Part shown: piece after piece, positions 24,292 to 36,271 of the stretch
Layout of the letters: every line of letters begins with the position of its first letter
How positions within the stretch are numbered: the stretch's first letter is position 1
The notes under the pieces: model-generated
The model's database searches: none
What the model was told of the DNA's origin: nothing
What the model saw: only the letters and a program-made list of their open reading frames with translations
Source: Myxococcales bacterium
Lineage (GTDB): Bacteria > Myxococcota_A > Polyangia > Polyangiales > Ga0077539
Direction of reading: 5' to 3'
DNA: 64,000 nucleotides
Assembly: GCA_013298625.1 (NCBI GenBank)
Contig: JAAFIF010000021.1
Span: 46,533-110,532, forward strand
Position numbers and translations under genes: made by a program

Positions 24292-25038
24292 GTGGGCGCC
24301 ACGGTGAACGCTGGGGGAGCGTTCAGCGGCCTCGGCTACGTCGTCGCTCGTCGCGAGCGCGGCGAGTCCGACCTGTCCGTCGCGCTCTTGCTCGAAGACG
24401 GCTCGGTGCGATGGACCACCGCGCGCGCAGGAGCGAAGTCCACCCGCCGCTTCGGCGCGGGGTTGAGCGCCTTTACGCGGTACCGCGTGAGCTTCGCGCG
24501 CTCGGGCGCCGGCGGCCGCAGCGAGCGCATCGACGAGGCCATCGTCGACCGCGCGTTCGCGGGGATTCACACGGACCTTCGACGCATGGCGGCCGCGGGC
24601 GTGCTCAGCGCCGTGGCGCGGGACATGGGCGGCGAGCTCGCGCACGACGAGGGCATCTACCTCGCGTACGACCAGGCGCTCGACCGCATCGAGCGCGCAG
24701 ACTCGCTCGGCTGCGGAGCAGAGATCGTCCGGTTCTTCATCGTGACCTTCGAGCACGCGGGGCACGGCGTCGTGCGCGACCGCTGCGTGCGGTGCGACCG
24801 CGAAGCGCCGTGGGAGCGCAGCGTGACGTACCGCGCGGACGCCGGCGGCGTGCTCTGCGCGCGCTGCGGGGGAGGGCCCTTCGTGGTGCGCTCGGGCGAG
24901 CGCGCGGCGCTCGAGGCGGTGCTGGCCGGGGACGACGCGCAGTTCGCGCCGTGGATGCTGCGGTGGATCACGTATGTGGGCGCGCCGCACGCGCGGCTCG
25001 GCGTCGAGTGCACAGAGAGCGCCGTGCGCTACTGGTGA
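24292..25038 (+). CDS. recO: DNA repair protein RecO
   Basis: 248 residues with the RecO plan. The N-terminal OB-fold region GYVVARRERGESDLSVALLL carries the family's R-x-x-G-E-S-D motif and leads to KSTRRFGAGLSAFTRYRVS. A helical middle follows, and then a four-cysteine zinc site (Cys165, Cys168, Cys189, Cys192; CVRC and CARC). RecO anneals ssDNA and helps RecR load RecA onto SSB-coated gaps in the RecFOR pathway. GTG at 24292 is the start, 6 bases after the RodZ-like stop. The neighbouring PAP2 gene converges with a 4-base gap. recF and recR are not in the window. Confidence 0.86.
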   Translation: MGATVNAGGAFSGLGYVVARRERGESDLSVALLLEDGSVRWTTARAGAKSTRRFGAGLSAFTRYRVSFARSGAGGRSERIDEAIVDRAFAGIHTDLRRMAAAGVLSAVARDMGGELAHDEGIYLAYDQALDRIERADSLGCGAEIVRFFIVTFEHAGHGVVRDRCVRCDREAPWERSVTYRADAGGVLCARCGGGPFVVRSGERAALEAVLAGDDAQFAPWMLRWITYVGAPHARLGVECTESAVRYW

Positions 25039-25042
25039 GCGC

Positions 25043-26032
25043 TCACAAGAAGCCCGAGAGGCTCACGCCCGCCCCGTTGGCGATGGGCGCTGCGCCCACG
25101 CGGAGGCCGTACGGCGCCAGCGGACGGTGGGCGAGCCAGGGGAGCAGGACGCCCATTCCTGCGCCCACGAAGACGCCCGTGAGCACGTCCGTGAAGTAGT
25201 GCCGATCGGCGGCGATGCGCAGGTACGCCGCGGACGTCGCGAGGCCCAAGCCGACGCCCCACACGAGCGGCGCGAGTCGATAGCCGCGCATCGAGCTGAC
25301 CATCCCCGCGGAGGTCGCGAGCGCGAACGTAAACGTGGTGTGCCCCGAGAAGAACGAGAGGATCTCGTCGCCGGGCGGGACCATCGCGGCGCGCTCGCTC
25401 TCGGGCGCGAACTGGTAGCGAGGCCGCTCGCGCAGGGCGATGAACTTCACGAGTTGATTGAGGTCCATCGCGAGCACGGAGGTCTCGACGATGATCAGCG
25501 AGTCCCACAGCGGCCAGAGGTCTCGCTCTCTTCCTCCTCCCTGAACGCGGCCCGCGAGGATCGTGAGGCCGATCGCGGAGGCCGGCGCGAGGCCATAGCC
25601 GATGACGTCGGAGATGATCGCGGCGGTGCCCGTCGAGCTCCAGCGGAGGCCGTCGCGGACAGCAGTGTCGAGGCCGTTGACCGCCCGCGTCGCGTCTGGG
25701 TTTCGCTCGCACCAGCGGCACGAGGGACCCGTGAGCGAGCTCTTGGCGAGCTCGGGGATCAGCCACGCGAGCGCCCCCACTGCGGTGATCGGAACATCGA
25801 TCGCAACGCTGTACCGCAACGCGTACCGCGCCGTGTCGTTCGCGCCACGCTCTTGCGTCGCGGAGACGTTGGCGGTGTTCGAGCTGGGCGCCGTCGCTGG
25901 CTGCGCAGGGGCCTCGTCGAGCGCCGCTGTCGCTTGCTGTGCAAGCGCGTTCTGCGAGGAGAAAACCAGGCTCAACGAGAGCGCCGCGGTGGTGGTCACG
26001 GTCGCAGAGCGAGTGCAGCGGACGGGCGCCAT
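25043..26032 (-). CDS. PAP2-type phosphatase family protein
   Basis: 329 residues with a signal peptide (cleavage near NALAQQ) and a membrane-embedded C-terminal half carrying all three PAP2 motifs. These are K196-x5-RP (KFIALRERP), SGH (SFFSGHTTF, His231) and R272-x5-H278-x3-D282 (RIAADRHYFTDVLTG). Such enzymes dephosphorylate lipid phosphates or undecaprenyl pyrophosphate in the envelope. A CRWC pair near 105-108 could form a disulfide. ATG 26032 precedes the signal peptide; an upstream in-frame ATG at 26071 would overlap asnS. It is 43 bases downstream of asnS on the same strand. Confidence 0.86.
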   Translation of the reverse strand: MAPVRCTRSATVTTTAALSLSLVFSSQNALAQQATAALDEAPAQPATAPSSNTANVSATQERGANDTARYALRYSVAIDVPITAVGALAWLIPELAKSSLTGPSCRWCERNPDATRAVNGLDTAVRDGLRWSSTGTAAIISDVIGYGLAPASAIGLTILAGRVQGGGRERDLWPLWDSLIIVETSVLAMDLNQLVKFIALRERPRYQFAPESERAAMVPPGDEILSFFSGHTTFTFALATSAGMVSSMRGYRLAPLVWGVGLGLATSAAYLRIAADRHYFTDVLTGVFVGAGMGVLLPWLAHRPLAPYGLRVGAAPIANGAGVSLSGFL

Positions 26033-26075
26033 GTCGCGCGCGAGTGTCGCAAATTCTCTCGCTCGCGCCACGGGC

Positions 26076-27479
<1,404 letters not shown>

Positions 27480-27598
27480 TCGGTACTCCTCCCCTGCGAC
27501 GCAGCGTGTCGCGGCGCAGGGAAGGGAGTGACTACCGCGAAAGGGGCAGGCGTTCCAGCAGCGGAGTGGGCGGCGGGGACGGCGGGGACGGGGGCCAC

Positions 27599-27655
27599 GG
27601 GGACGGTGTTCAATAGTTCAAGAGTCCCGGATAACCCCTCGAGATTGCTGAGTGC
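27599..27655 (+). repeat. Repeat R1, full-length copy
   Basis: Begins GGGGACGGTGTTCAATAGTT and continues through GAGTCCCGGATAACCCC to GAGTGC. It aligns over about 55 bases with the reverse complements of R4 and R5, with a few mismatches. Confidence 0.85.
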
Positions 27656-27906
27656 ACAGCGACCGGGCGCCCCCGCGCGGTCATCGAGCGCGGTCGAGCG
27701 TGGCTCCGGCAACCGGCGCGATGGCATTGACGCAACGGGGGGGCTCGCGCGGAGGTGGCGGCGTCTTGGTTGGTACCAGTGCGCAGAGCGTTGATGGTCA
27801 CTTGCCTCGGCTCGGGACTGGTGCCCGTGCGCTTGTCTGCCGCAGCACGCCTGGTGCGCCGACTCGGCGGCGCGCAGCGCCAACGGGCGCAGGCCAACGG
27901 AGCGAA

Positions 27907-27937
27907 GGGACGGTGTTCAGTTGTTCACGAACGGGCG
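27907..27937 (+). repeat. Repeat R2, short copy
   Basis: GGGACGGTGTTC followed by AGTTGTTCACGAACGGGCG. It shares the first about 25 bases with the full-length units and then departs; R3 departs in the same way. Confidence 0.7.
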
Positions 27938-27968
27938 GGCCAACGGCTGGTCGGGCAGAGGGGAGTTC

Positions 27969-28000
27969 GGGGACGGTCTTCGATCGTTCACGAACGGGCG
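27969..28000 (+). repeat. Repeat R3, short copy
   Basis: GGGGACGGTCTTCGATCGTT followed by CACGAACGGGCG. It shares with R2 the ending GTTCACGAACGGGCG rather than GTTCACGAGTCCCGG, defining a second repeat subtype about 63 bases after R2. Confidence 0.7.
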
Positions 28001-28022
28001 CGTCGGGAGCAATGGCGCACGC

Positions 28023-28077
28023 GCTCTGTGATCTCGCGGGGTTATCCGGGACTCGTGAACTATTGAACACCGTCCCC
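28023..28077 (-). repeat. Repeat R4, full-length inverted copy
   Basis: 55 bases, nearly identical to R5 and to the reverse complement of R1; read on the minus strand it begins GGGGACGGTGTTCAATAGTT and ends near CACAGAGC. Confidence 0.85.
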
Positions 28078-28120
28078 AGTCGTCCCCCACGCCGCAGTGT
28101 TCGTGTTGCGCAGCACGCGC

Positions 28121-28175
28121 GCTCTGTAATCTCGCGGGTTTATCCGGGACTCGTGAACTATTGAACACCGTCCCC
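28121..28175 (-). repeat. Repeat R5, full-length inverted copy
   Basis: 55 bases, differing from R4 at only a few positions and starting 98 bases after it; between R4 and R5 is unrelated sequence. Confidence 0.85.
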
Positions 28176-28216
28176 GCTGTCCCCCGCTGACCCAGCGCCC
28201 GTTGGCCTCGGTCAGC

Positions 28217-30172
28217 TCACTGCGCGCTCGCTGCCGCGCTCGCTGCCGCGCTCGCTGCCGCCGGCGCCGGGTCGATCACCACGAACTCGGTCCTGCGGTT
28301 CTGCGCCTGCGCCCGTGCGAGCGCAGGGCCGCGCAGCCCCGCGAGCGGCACGAGCGGCATCGAGCCGCCATACCCGTGCGAGGTGAGCCGCGTCGCTGCA
28401 ACGCCGTGCTGCGTCAGGTACGCGCGGATCGCGTCCGCCCTGCGCTGCGAGAGGTTCAGCGCGCGGTCGCGGTTGCTGTCGTCTCCGTCGTGCACGCGCA
28501 CGTCGATCACTCGAACGCTCGCCGGAAGCGCGATGATCGCCGCCGCGATCGCGTCGAGCGTGGGCGCCGAGCGCGGCTCGATCGTGTCCCGGTTGGGCCT
28601 GAACACGATCGGGCTCGTCACCCGAAGCTGCGCGCCGTCGAAGCTCAACAGCTCCGTGGGGCAGCCGTTTTGCTCGGCGTTCGACTGGGCGATTCCCGCT
28701 CGATCGGCGCAGCGATCCAAGGGATCGGGCACAGCGTCGTGGTCCGTGTCTGGCGCGGCGCAGCCCACGCGCGCTGGGTCCGCGACCGGTCCTTGCGCTT
28801 CGGCACGACACACATCTTCGCTGTTGCGCACGCCGTCGTTGTCGTCGTCGCCGTCCGGGCACCCGGCGCGCTCGGGATCCGCATGCTCGCCCGCGGGCTC
28901 GTCCGCGCATTGATCGATCGTGTCCGCGACGGCGTCGTTGTCGCGATCGGACAGGCTGCACCCAGGCCGTCCAGGGTCGCGCGAACGTCCGACGGGCTCG
29001 CTCGGGCACAGGTCCACGTCGTCGAACACGCCGTCGCCGTCGGTGTCTCGGCGAGGCAACGGGCAGCCAGGGCGCGCCGGGTCGGGCCGCGGGCTCGCGC
29101 TCTCTGCAGGGCACTGGTCTTGTTCGTCGGCAACGCCGTCGTCGTCCGAATCGGGCGGCGCAGGCGTGGTCTCGGGGCTGTGCGGCGCGTATGCGATGCG
29201 AAAGAGGCCGCGAAACGTGGGCGTTCCTGCGCTGGCGGTGAGGCCCGGGCCGCCCGCGATGCCGAGGTCGAGCACGTTGGCGATCGTGTACGAGAGGCCC
29301 AGCGTGGCCTCGGCGTTGATCGTCGCGTCCACGTTGCTCTGCCCGAAGCTACCCGGGACGATGTTGGCCCAGAACTCCGGTCCCACGTGCAGCTTGCCGT
29401 CGAGCGCCGTGAGCGCCGCGCCCGCGGTCACGAAGAAGTCTCCGTCCATCACCGTGCGCGCGAGCTCGGTCCGCCGACGAAAGTGATACCCGAGCGAGAG
29501 CGAGTATCGCACCGGCCCCGCGCGCCCTGCGGCCGTCACGTTGGCCCGCGCGCGCAGCGCTTCGTCGGTCACCCAGTGCTCGTCTCCGCTCCACGGAATG
29601 AACCCCAAGAACACCTGTCCGCCCACGTGAAGCGAGATCGGGTCCTCGTCGCTCTGTCCGAAGATCCTCGCGCGAAGCCCCAGCCGCGGGTCTCCGGGCG
29701 CGGGCCCTGCGGTGTACGCCATCAAGCCCACGGGGCTCATCGCGCCGCCCGCCGCGCCCGCCGTCTGCAACAGCGAGAAGGGCAGCGACGCCGTGATCGC
29801 CACGCGGTCGAACAGCGCGATCGCCGCGTTGGCGTGGAGCACCACCATGTTGTCGATCACCACGCGCGGCTCGGTCATCGGCGCGCGGATCACCAGCGGG
29901 TTGCGCGTGAAATCCGCGGTGATCCCCAGCGAAAACAGCCGCGTTCGGTTGTACCAAGGGTGCTCTGCCACGAAGAACGAGTCGCCCGCCGTCGCGGGCT
30001 CGTAGCGGTTGAGCGCCCAGCCGTTGGCCGCGCCCTGCGCCTGCGCGCGAGGGGCGAACGAGAGCGCGACCGCCGCGGCGGCGACGGCGAAGAGCGGAGC
30101 GTGCGTGCGCGTGTGTCGCTTCACGATGGAGTCCAGTCGGTGCCTTGTCTTGAAAGTGTGTGCGTCGCTCAC
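28217..30172 (-). CDS. OmpA family outer-membrane protein with thrombospondin type 3 repeats
   Basis: 651 residues. A signal peptide (ending APRAQAQ) leads to a beta-barrel-like domain of about 290 residues resembling Myxococcus OMPs (YNRTRLFSLGITADFTRNPL). Five calcium-binding thrombospondin-3 repeats follow (DSDDDGVADEQDQCP, DTDGDGVFDDVDLCP, DRDNDAVADTIDQCA, DDDNDGVRNSEDVCR, DTDHDAVPDPLDRCA). A C-terminal OmpA/MotB domain binds peptidoglycan (NLSQRRADAIRAYLTQHGVA, then RLTSHGYGG). The tail ends in an AAAS triplicate from a short in-frame DNA repeat. It would tether the outer membrane to the wall. Its start overlaps the upstream gene's stop by 4 bases. Confidence 0.9.
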   Translation of the reverse strand: MSDAHTFKTRHRLDSIVKRHTRTHAPLFAVAAAAVALSFAPRAQAQGAANGWALNRYEPATAGDSFFVAEHPWYNRTRLFSLGITADFTRNPLVIRAPMTEPRVVIDNMVVLHANAAIALFDRVAITASLPFSLLQTAGAAGGAMSPVGLMAYTAGPAPGDPRLGLRARIFGQSDEDPISLHVGGQVFLGFIPWSGDEHWVTDEALRARANVTAAGRAGPVRYSLSLGYHFRRRTELARTVMDGDFFVTAGAALTALDGKLHVGPEFWANIVPGSFGQSNVDATINAEATLGLSYTIANVLDLGIAGGPGLTASAGTPTFRGLFRIAYAPHSPETTPAPPDSDDDGVADEQDQCPAESASPRPDPARPGCPLPRRDTDGDGVFDDVDLCPSEPVGRSRDPGRPGCSLSDRDNDAVADTIDQCADEPAGEHADPERAGCPDGDDDNDGVRNSEDVCRAEAQGPVADPARVGCAAPDTDHDAVPDPLDRCADRAGIAQSNAEQNGCPTELLSFDGAQLRVTSPIVFRPNRDTIEPRSAPTLDAIAAAIIALPASVRVIDVRVHDGDDSNRDRALNLSQRRADAIRAYLTQHGVAATRLTSHGYGGSMPLVPLAGLRGPALARAQAQNRRTEFVVIDPAPAAASAAASAAASAQ

Positions 30173-30804
30173 AGCGAGCGCAGCACCACGAGCGCGCCGC
30201 CGTGCTGCATCTCGTGGGCGGGCATGAGCATGCTGTCACGGACGTTCGACGGGGATGTGTCAGGCCCGCGACCGAGCAATGACGTCAGCGCGCTGACGCT
30301 TCGAATCGAGAACGCCTCGGGGGTGCCGAGCAGCAGCCAGTCGCCGCGGTCGAAGGACTCCGTCGCGAAGTGCGGGGCGCTCAGCCCGAGCGGGCGCACG
30401 TCTTCGGCGCGGGGCTGCAGGCGCTCGACGTTGCTGCCGCGCACGCGGTACGCGCGCACGCCGCCAGAGAGCGCGAGGTGCACGACGCGCGGAGCGATCA
30501 CGGCGAGCGCGAGGTGCGCGTCGATCGTGATGTTGGGCTCGACGAGCCGTCCGCGCAGGTGGGTGACCGAGCGCGTGGCGAACTCGGCGCAGCGCGAGGG
30601 AAGGGCGCTGGTGTGCGCCTGGTTTTCGCACGCGCGTTGGATGCTCTCGATCGCGGTGTTGACGACCATGCCCCACAAGCGCGGCGGAGCGACGGGCGAG
30701 AGGACGACGGCGATCTCGGTTCCGATGGTCCTGGCGAGGTCTCTCGGCAGCAGGGCGCTGCGGATGCGGGCTCGCGCGTCGCCGGTCGAAGTGTCGATTG
30801 TCAT
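30169..30804 (-). CDS. Hypothetical protein, possibly divergent PP2C/SpoIIE-like fold
   Basis: 211 residues, no signal or membrane segment. The middle (LALAVIAPRVVHLALSGGVR, then AYRVRGSNVERL) and the segment DRGDWLLLGTPEAF vaguely recall strands of PPM/SpoIIE-type phosphatases. The metal-binding Asp/Gly motifs of that family could not be found, so if related it is inactive. The four-base ATGA overlap with the downstream OmpA-family gene shows co-translation. Not recognised with confidence; a cytoplasmic partner or regulator of the OmpA protein is a guess. Confidence 0.72.
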   Translation of the reverse strand: MTIDTSTGDARARIRSALLPRDLARTIGTEIAVVLSPVAPPRLWGMVVNTAIESIQRACENQAHTSALPSRCAEFATRSVTHLRGRLVEPNITIDAHLALAVIAPRVVHLALSGGVRAYRVRGSNVERLQPRAEDVRPLGLSAPHFATESFDRGDWLLLGTPEAFSIRSVSALTSLLGRGPDTSPSNVRDSMLMPAHEMQHGGALVVLRSL

Positions 30805-30875
30805 CTGTCGTTCGCGCGAGAGTGTCCTTTATTCGCACCCGCGGCGGGAAGGGCCAATCTCGCGTTGGGCGCGGC

Positions 30876-33050
<2,175 letters not shown>

Positions 33051-33184
33051 GAGGTAGTTGTAGAGCGGAGACCGTACAGCGCTCAGGGGGTGTCGGTACA
33101 GTCCGACGCTCGCATTTGCCCCGTTGATCCTGCGAGGCGCCGCGGTGATCGCGTGTTATCTCCGCGCACAGAAGAGCGATTGCC

Positions 33185-33604
33185 GTGAGCGAACCGAGCG
33201 CAGAGCCTACGCACAACCCAGTCCCCGCAGGGGCCATCGCCCGGTGGCGCAAGGTCGCCGCGCTCGTCGTCGCGCTCTCGGGCGCCGCGCTCGTCGGCCG
33301 CTCGCTCTCGGGCGCAGCTCCCAGGGACACGCGCGTCTCTGTCGGGCTGGCGGATCACCGCGAGGGCGCCGCGCGCGCCGAGCGCGTGAGCGTGTCCTTC
33401 GCCCAAGGAGGCGAGGTCGTCCAGCGCGTCGAGCAGCGGTTCGGCCAGGGGGCGACCGTTCCGGCGCGGTGGTCGCGCGCGCTCAGCCTCGTGCCCGGTC
33501 GGTACGATGTTCGCGTCGAGGTCGTCTCGGGTCGAGGGCTGCTCGTGCGCGACGAGCCCGTGGACGTGAGCGCAGACGGCGTGGATCTTCGCGCGCCGCG
33601 GTGA
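33185..33604 (+). CDS. Hypothetical single-pass membrane protein
   Basis: 139 residues beginning at GTG 33185. A cytoplasmic Pro/Glu-rich start leads to one transmembrane helix (about 24-44, KVAALVVALSGAALVGRSL), then a beta-rich extracytoplasmic domain ending LVPGRYDVRVEVVSGRGLLV and VDVSADGVDL. The strand pattern resembles PEGA or carboxypeptidase-regulatory-like folds (PGRYDVRV). Not assigned to a family. It diverges from rel and precedes a lipoprotein gene by 36 bases in the same orientation. Confidence 0.65.
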   Translation: MSEPSAEPTHNPVPAGAIARWRKVAALVVALSGAALVGRSLSGAAPRDTRVSVGLADHREGAARAERVSVSFAQGGEVVQRVEQRFGQGATVPARWSRALSLVPGRYDVRVEVVSGRGLLVRDEPVDVSADGVDLRAPR

Positions 33605-33640
33605 AGATTCTTCGCGCTCGTGTCGTAGAGTGACTTCGAG

Positions 33641-34693
33641 ATGAGCGTCGATCGTGCCAGCAGCGCCCCGCGCGCTGCCCTTCAGCGTGCGTTGATTTCG
33701 TGTGTCGCACTGGCCGCCGCGGGCGCGCCCGGCTGCTACCGCACCGCGCAGCTCGACATCGTTCGCCCCGCGATGCTCAACGGCGCTCCCTACGGCAACA
33801 CCTACGACGTCCGCCCCGTCGAGGGCGACCCCGAAGCGGGCGAGCAGATCCGCGCCAACCTCCGCGCCCGCATCGTCAACAGCTTGAACCGCGCGATCGT
33901 CCTGCTCGAGACCGGCGGATCGATCGCCGTCCAAGCCAACGTCCGCAGCGTCGCGTACAACGAAAACGAGACCCGCGCCGAGGCGACCTGCTCGCACACC
34001 GAGCGCGTCGGCGGCCGCGACGTCAGCCGCAACCACCCGTGCACCAGCCTCGTGCGCACGGGAGAGCTTCGCGCCCAGGTCGAGTTTCGCGTGCTCGTCG
34101 CCGCGACCAACCACGTTCTCTTCTCGCGTAGCTACGACAGCGCGCGCACCCGACGCGTGACCGGACGCGTGGGGCCGTACCCCGCGGACACCGTCGCGAT
34201 GGTGGCGATCGACCCCGTCGCGCTTCGCGCCGAGGCGCTCGACGACGTGGTGGCGCAGTTCGCGCCGGTGATCCTGCCGTGGCGCGACACCGTCGAGGTC
34301 AACTTCGAAGGCTGCGACGGCGACGCGCGCTGCACGCAAGCGTACGAAGCGGTGCAGCAGCGCGCGCTCGAGCCCGCCGAGCAGCTCGTTACGCAGGTCA
34401 TCGGCCAGGAGGGCGCGCCCGTCGCCGAAGCGCAACGAGTCCGCGTCGGCGAGGCGTACTACAACCGCGCGATGGTCCGCATGCTGCGGGGGACGTACGG
34501 CGGCGCGTTCATCGATCTGCAGCGGGCGATCGAGCTGCAGCCGCAGCGGGACACGTTTCGTCAGCGCTATCGCCAGCTCGAGCAGCTCGCGCGCGACCAA
34601 GAGGCGCTGCGCGAGCAGCACGGCGTGAGCGAGACCCCAGAGGCGCAGCCACAAGCGCAGCCCGCCCCGGTGCTCGGCGCCTCGCAGCAGTGA
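33641..34693 (+). CDS. Lipoprotein with C-terminal TPR-like region
   Basis: 350 residues; signal peptide with cysteine at 32 (AGAPGC). The body (about 60-250) is mixed alpha/beta and includes SIAVQANVRSVAYNENETRA and ELRAQVEFRVLVAATNHVLF, reminiscent of outer-membrane-associated lipoproteins that polymerise or bind LPS, and a CDGDARC pair near 230. A TPR-like unit (VGEAYYNRAMVRMLRGTYGG, then AFIDLQRAIELQPQRDTF) and a Gln/Ala/Pro-rich tail end the protein. Not recognised at family level; envelope location is inferred from the lipobox. Confidence 0.75.
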   Translation: MSVDRASSAPRAALQRALISCVALAAAGAPGCYRTAQLDIVRPAMLNGAPYGNTYDVRPVEGDPEAGEQIRANLRARIVNSLNRAIVLLETGGSIAVQANVRSVAYNENETRAEATCSHTERVGGRDVSRNHPCTSLVRTGELRAQVEFRVLVAATNHVLFSRSYDSARTRRVTGRVGPYPADTVAMVAIDPVALRAEALDDVVAQFAPVILPWRDTVEVNFEGCDGDARCTQAYEAVQQRALEPAEQLVTQVIGQEGAPVAEAQRVRVGEAYYNRAMVRMLRGTYGGAFIDLQRAIELQPQRDTFRQRYRQLEQLARDQEALREQHGVSETPEAQPQAQPAPVLGASQQ

Positions 34694-34711
34694 GCGATTT
34701 GTCCGGCGAAT

Positions 34712-34726
34712 CGACGGTGACCGTCG
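34712..34726. promoter_or_regulatory. 15-base palindrome upstream of lipoprotein gene
   Basis: CGACGGT-G-ACCGTCG is a perfect inverted repeat with 7-base arms, 61 bases before the start at 34787. It is a candidate operator; chance occurrence in GC-rich DNA is possible. Confidence 0.35.
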
Positions 34727-34786
34727 GGGGCGTGACACCGTCGTCGCATTGACGGGGCGCGCGCGAAGGTCAACGCACTGCGACTG

Positions 34787-36199
34787 ATGAAGCTTGCTTG
34801 TGTCTTCGCGGGCGCGGCGCTCGCGGTCATGGTCGTCGCGTGCGGGCCGTCCGCGGTCGGTCCAACGCCGCCGTTGCAGTCCGAGCGAAGCGTCGCGGGG
34901 CGCGGCGTCGTCGCGTGGGTGCGGGTCGATGCGTCGGAGGCGTGGTGGATCGAGGAGTCGCTCGCGGCGATCCCGTGGCGCGCTGGAGATCGCGAGGTCG
35001 GGCCGCGCAAGCTCGTGCGCGAGACGGCGCTCGGGGGGCCGACGACGCTGTTCGAGCCGAGCGCAGACGAGCGATTGGCGTCGGCGATCGCGCATCCATC
35101 CGGTGAATGGACGGCGGTCCTCGTCGATCCGCGCGGCGCGCTGACGCTGGTTCGCGGGGCGCGCGACGGCGCGGTGCTCGCGCGCGCCCCGGTCGACGAC
35201 CCGACGTTGGCCGACGAGCGCCGCGCGTGGAACGGCGACGAGCCGCCGACGCGGCCGCTCTGCGCAGGGCGCGCAGAGGAGTCCGTGCGCCTCGCCGCGG
35301 ACGGCGAAGACCTCGCGCTCTCGCTCACGACGCAGTGGAGCTCGTCGCTCTTGTACCGCTATCGCTTCGCGGGCGGTCGCTTCTCGCGCGGCGCGCGCGC
35401 GGTGATCGCGCCGGCGACGCCGCTGCCGGTGTTCATCCCCGACACGGCCAGCTACGACGTGTTCGACGCGGTGACCCACCCGTGGAGCACGCACGTGTGC
35501 GTCGATCGCACGGGCCGCGCGTACGTAGCGATCTGGGTCGATCGCGGGAGGCTCGCCGCCATCAACGCCGCTGGCGGTACGCAGCTCGCGCTGCTTCGTC
35601 GCGACCCCAACCTCGTCGAGCGCCCCTCGGACATCTTGCTGAGCCGCGTCGATCGCGACGGCCTGCGCTCGATGGCCCTCGTCGTGGGAACGCACGACGT
35701 CGACGACGAGCCCTACGCCATCGCGTGCGGTCGCGAGCGCGTCGCGGTCGTCGGCAGGCACCGCCGCGAGCCGGGCAGAGACAACACCGAGCTGCACGCC
35801 TTCGCCGCGGTGGTCCGGCCCGAAGAGGGCGCGTTCGACGCGCTCTCGTTCGACGGCGACGCGCTGGCGATCGCGCAGAGCGCGGCGTTCGACGAGCGCG
35901 ATCGACTCGTCATCGGGGGCAGCGAGGGGTGGGTGCAAAACCCCGTCGGCGTGAGCGTCGGCGGCGCCGGGCGGCCCTTCGTCTTGCGCTGGTCTGGCCG
36001 CGCTGAGACGCCGCCCGAGCGGCTCGTGGCTCCGAGGCTCCGCGGTCACGCCGAGCTGCGCGCGCTCGCGGTGCGCGGCGACGCGCTGTGGCTCGGCGGC
36101 ATCGAAGACGGTCCGACGACGCACAGCTTCGACGCCAACCGCGAGGCGCTGCGCGGCGACGGGTGGCTTCGGTTCGCTGTCCCCGCGTCGATCGAGTGA
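34787..36199 (+). CDS. Lipoprotein with propeller-like domain, unknown function
   Basis: 470 residues with lipobox VVAC (Cys19). The mature part shows repeating strand-turn units resembling WD/NHL-like blades without a clear family signature, such as EWTAVLVDPRGALTLVRGA, HVCVDRTGRAYVAIWVDRGR, FDGDALAIAQSAAFDERDR and ALAVRGDALWLGGIEDGP. The Trp-rich N-terminal part has SEAWWIEESLAAIPW. It lacks the long Asp/Ala linker of the other lipoproteins here. A perfect palindrome sits upstream. The following gene is a two-component kinase in the same orientation, 72 bases away. Confidence 0.74.
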   Translation: MKLACVFAGAALAVMVVACGPSAVGPTPPLQSERSVAGRGVVAWVRVDASEAWWIEESLAAIPWRAGDREVGPRKLVRETALGGPTTLFEPSADERLASAIAHPSGEWTAVLVDPRGALTLVRGARDGAVLARAPVDDPTLADERRAWNGDEPPTRPLCAGRAEESVRLAADGEDLALSLTTQWSSSLLYRYRFAGGRFSRGARAVIAPATPLPVFIPDTASYDVFDAVTHPWSTHVCVDRTGRAYVAIWVDRGRLAAINAAGGTQLALLRRDPNLVERPSDILLSRVDRDGLRSMALVVGTHDVDDEPYAIACGRERVAVVGRHRREPGRDNTELHAFAAVVRPEEGAFDALSFDGDALAIAQSAAFDERDRLVIGGSEGWVQNPVGVSVGGAGRPFVLRWSGRAETPPERLVAPRLRGHAELRALAVRGDALWLGGIEDGPTTHSFDANREALRGDGWLRFAVPASIE

Positions 36200-36271
36200 G
36201 GTCAGGCGCGCACGAAGGGCTCCTCGCGCGCGGTCGCAGCGTTTACGCTCTCTGCTCGTGGAGCCTCTTCG

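Larger units (their letters stand above)
27480..28216. other. Non-coding repeat-rich region upstream of asnS
   Basis: 737 bases between the 3' end of the OmpA-family gene and asnS, both on the minus strand. No open frame here has coding character. The region holds five related repeats described separately: one full direct copy, two short direct copies and two full inverted copies. It also has Gly/Pro-like runs such as GGCGGGGACGGCGGGGACG. It must contain the asnS promoter, and the repeats could affect transcription or mRNA ends. Confidence 0.6.

Noticed and set aside
27599..28175. CRISPR array
   Set aside because: Repeats are too few, of two lengths, in both orientations and irregularly spaced; no cas genes are near.
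27480..28216. T-box riboswitch controlling asnS
   Set aside because: No T-box consensus, specifier loop or terminator/antiterminator with T-tract was seen, and the repeats do not resemble it; T-boxes are not expected in this group.
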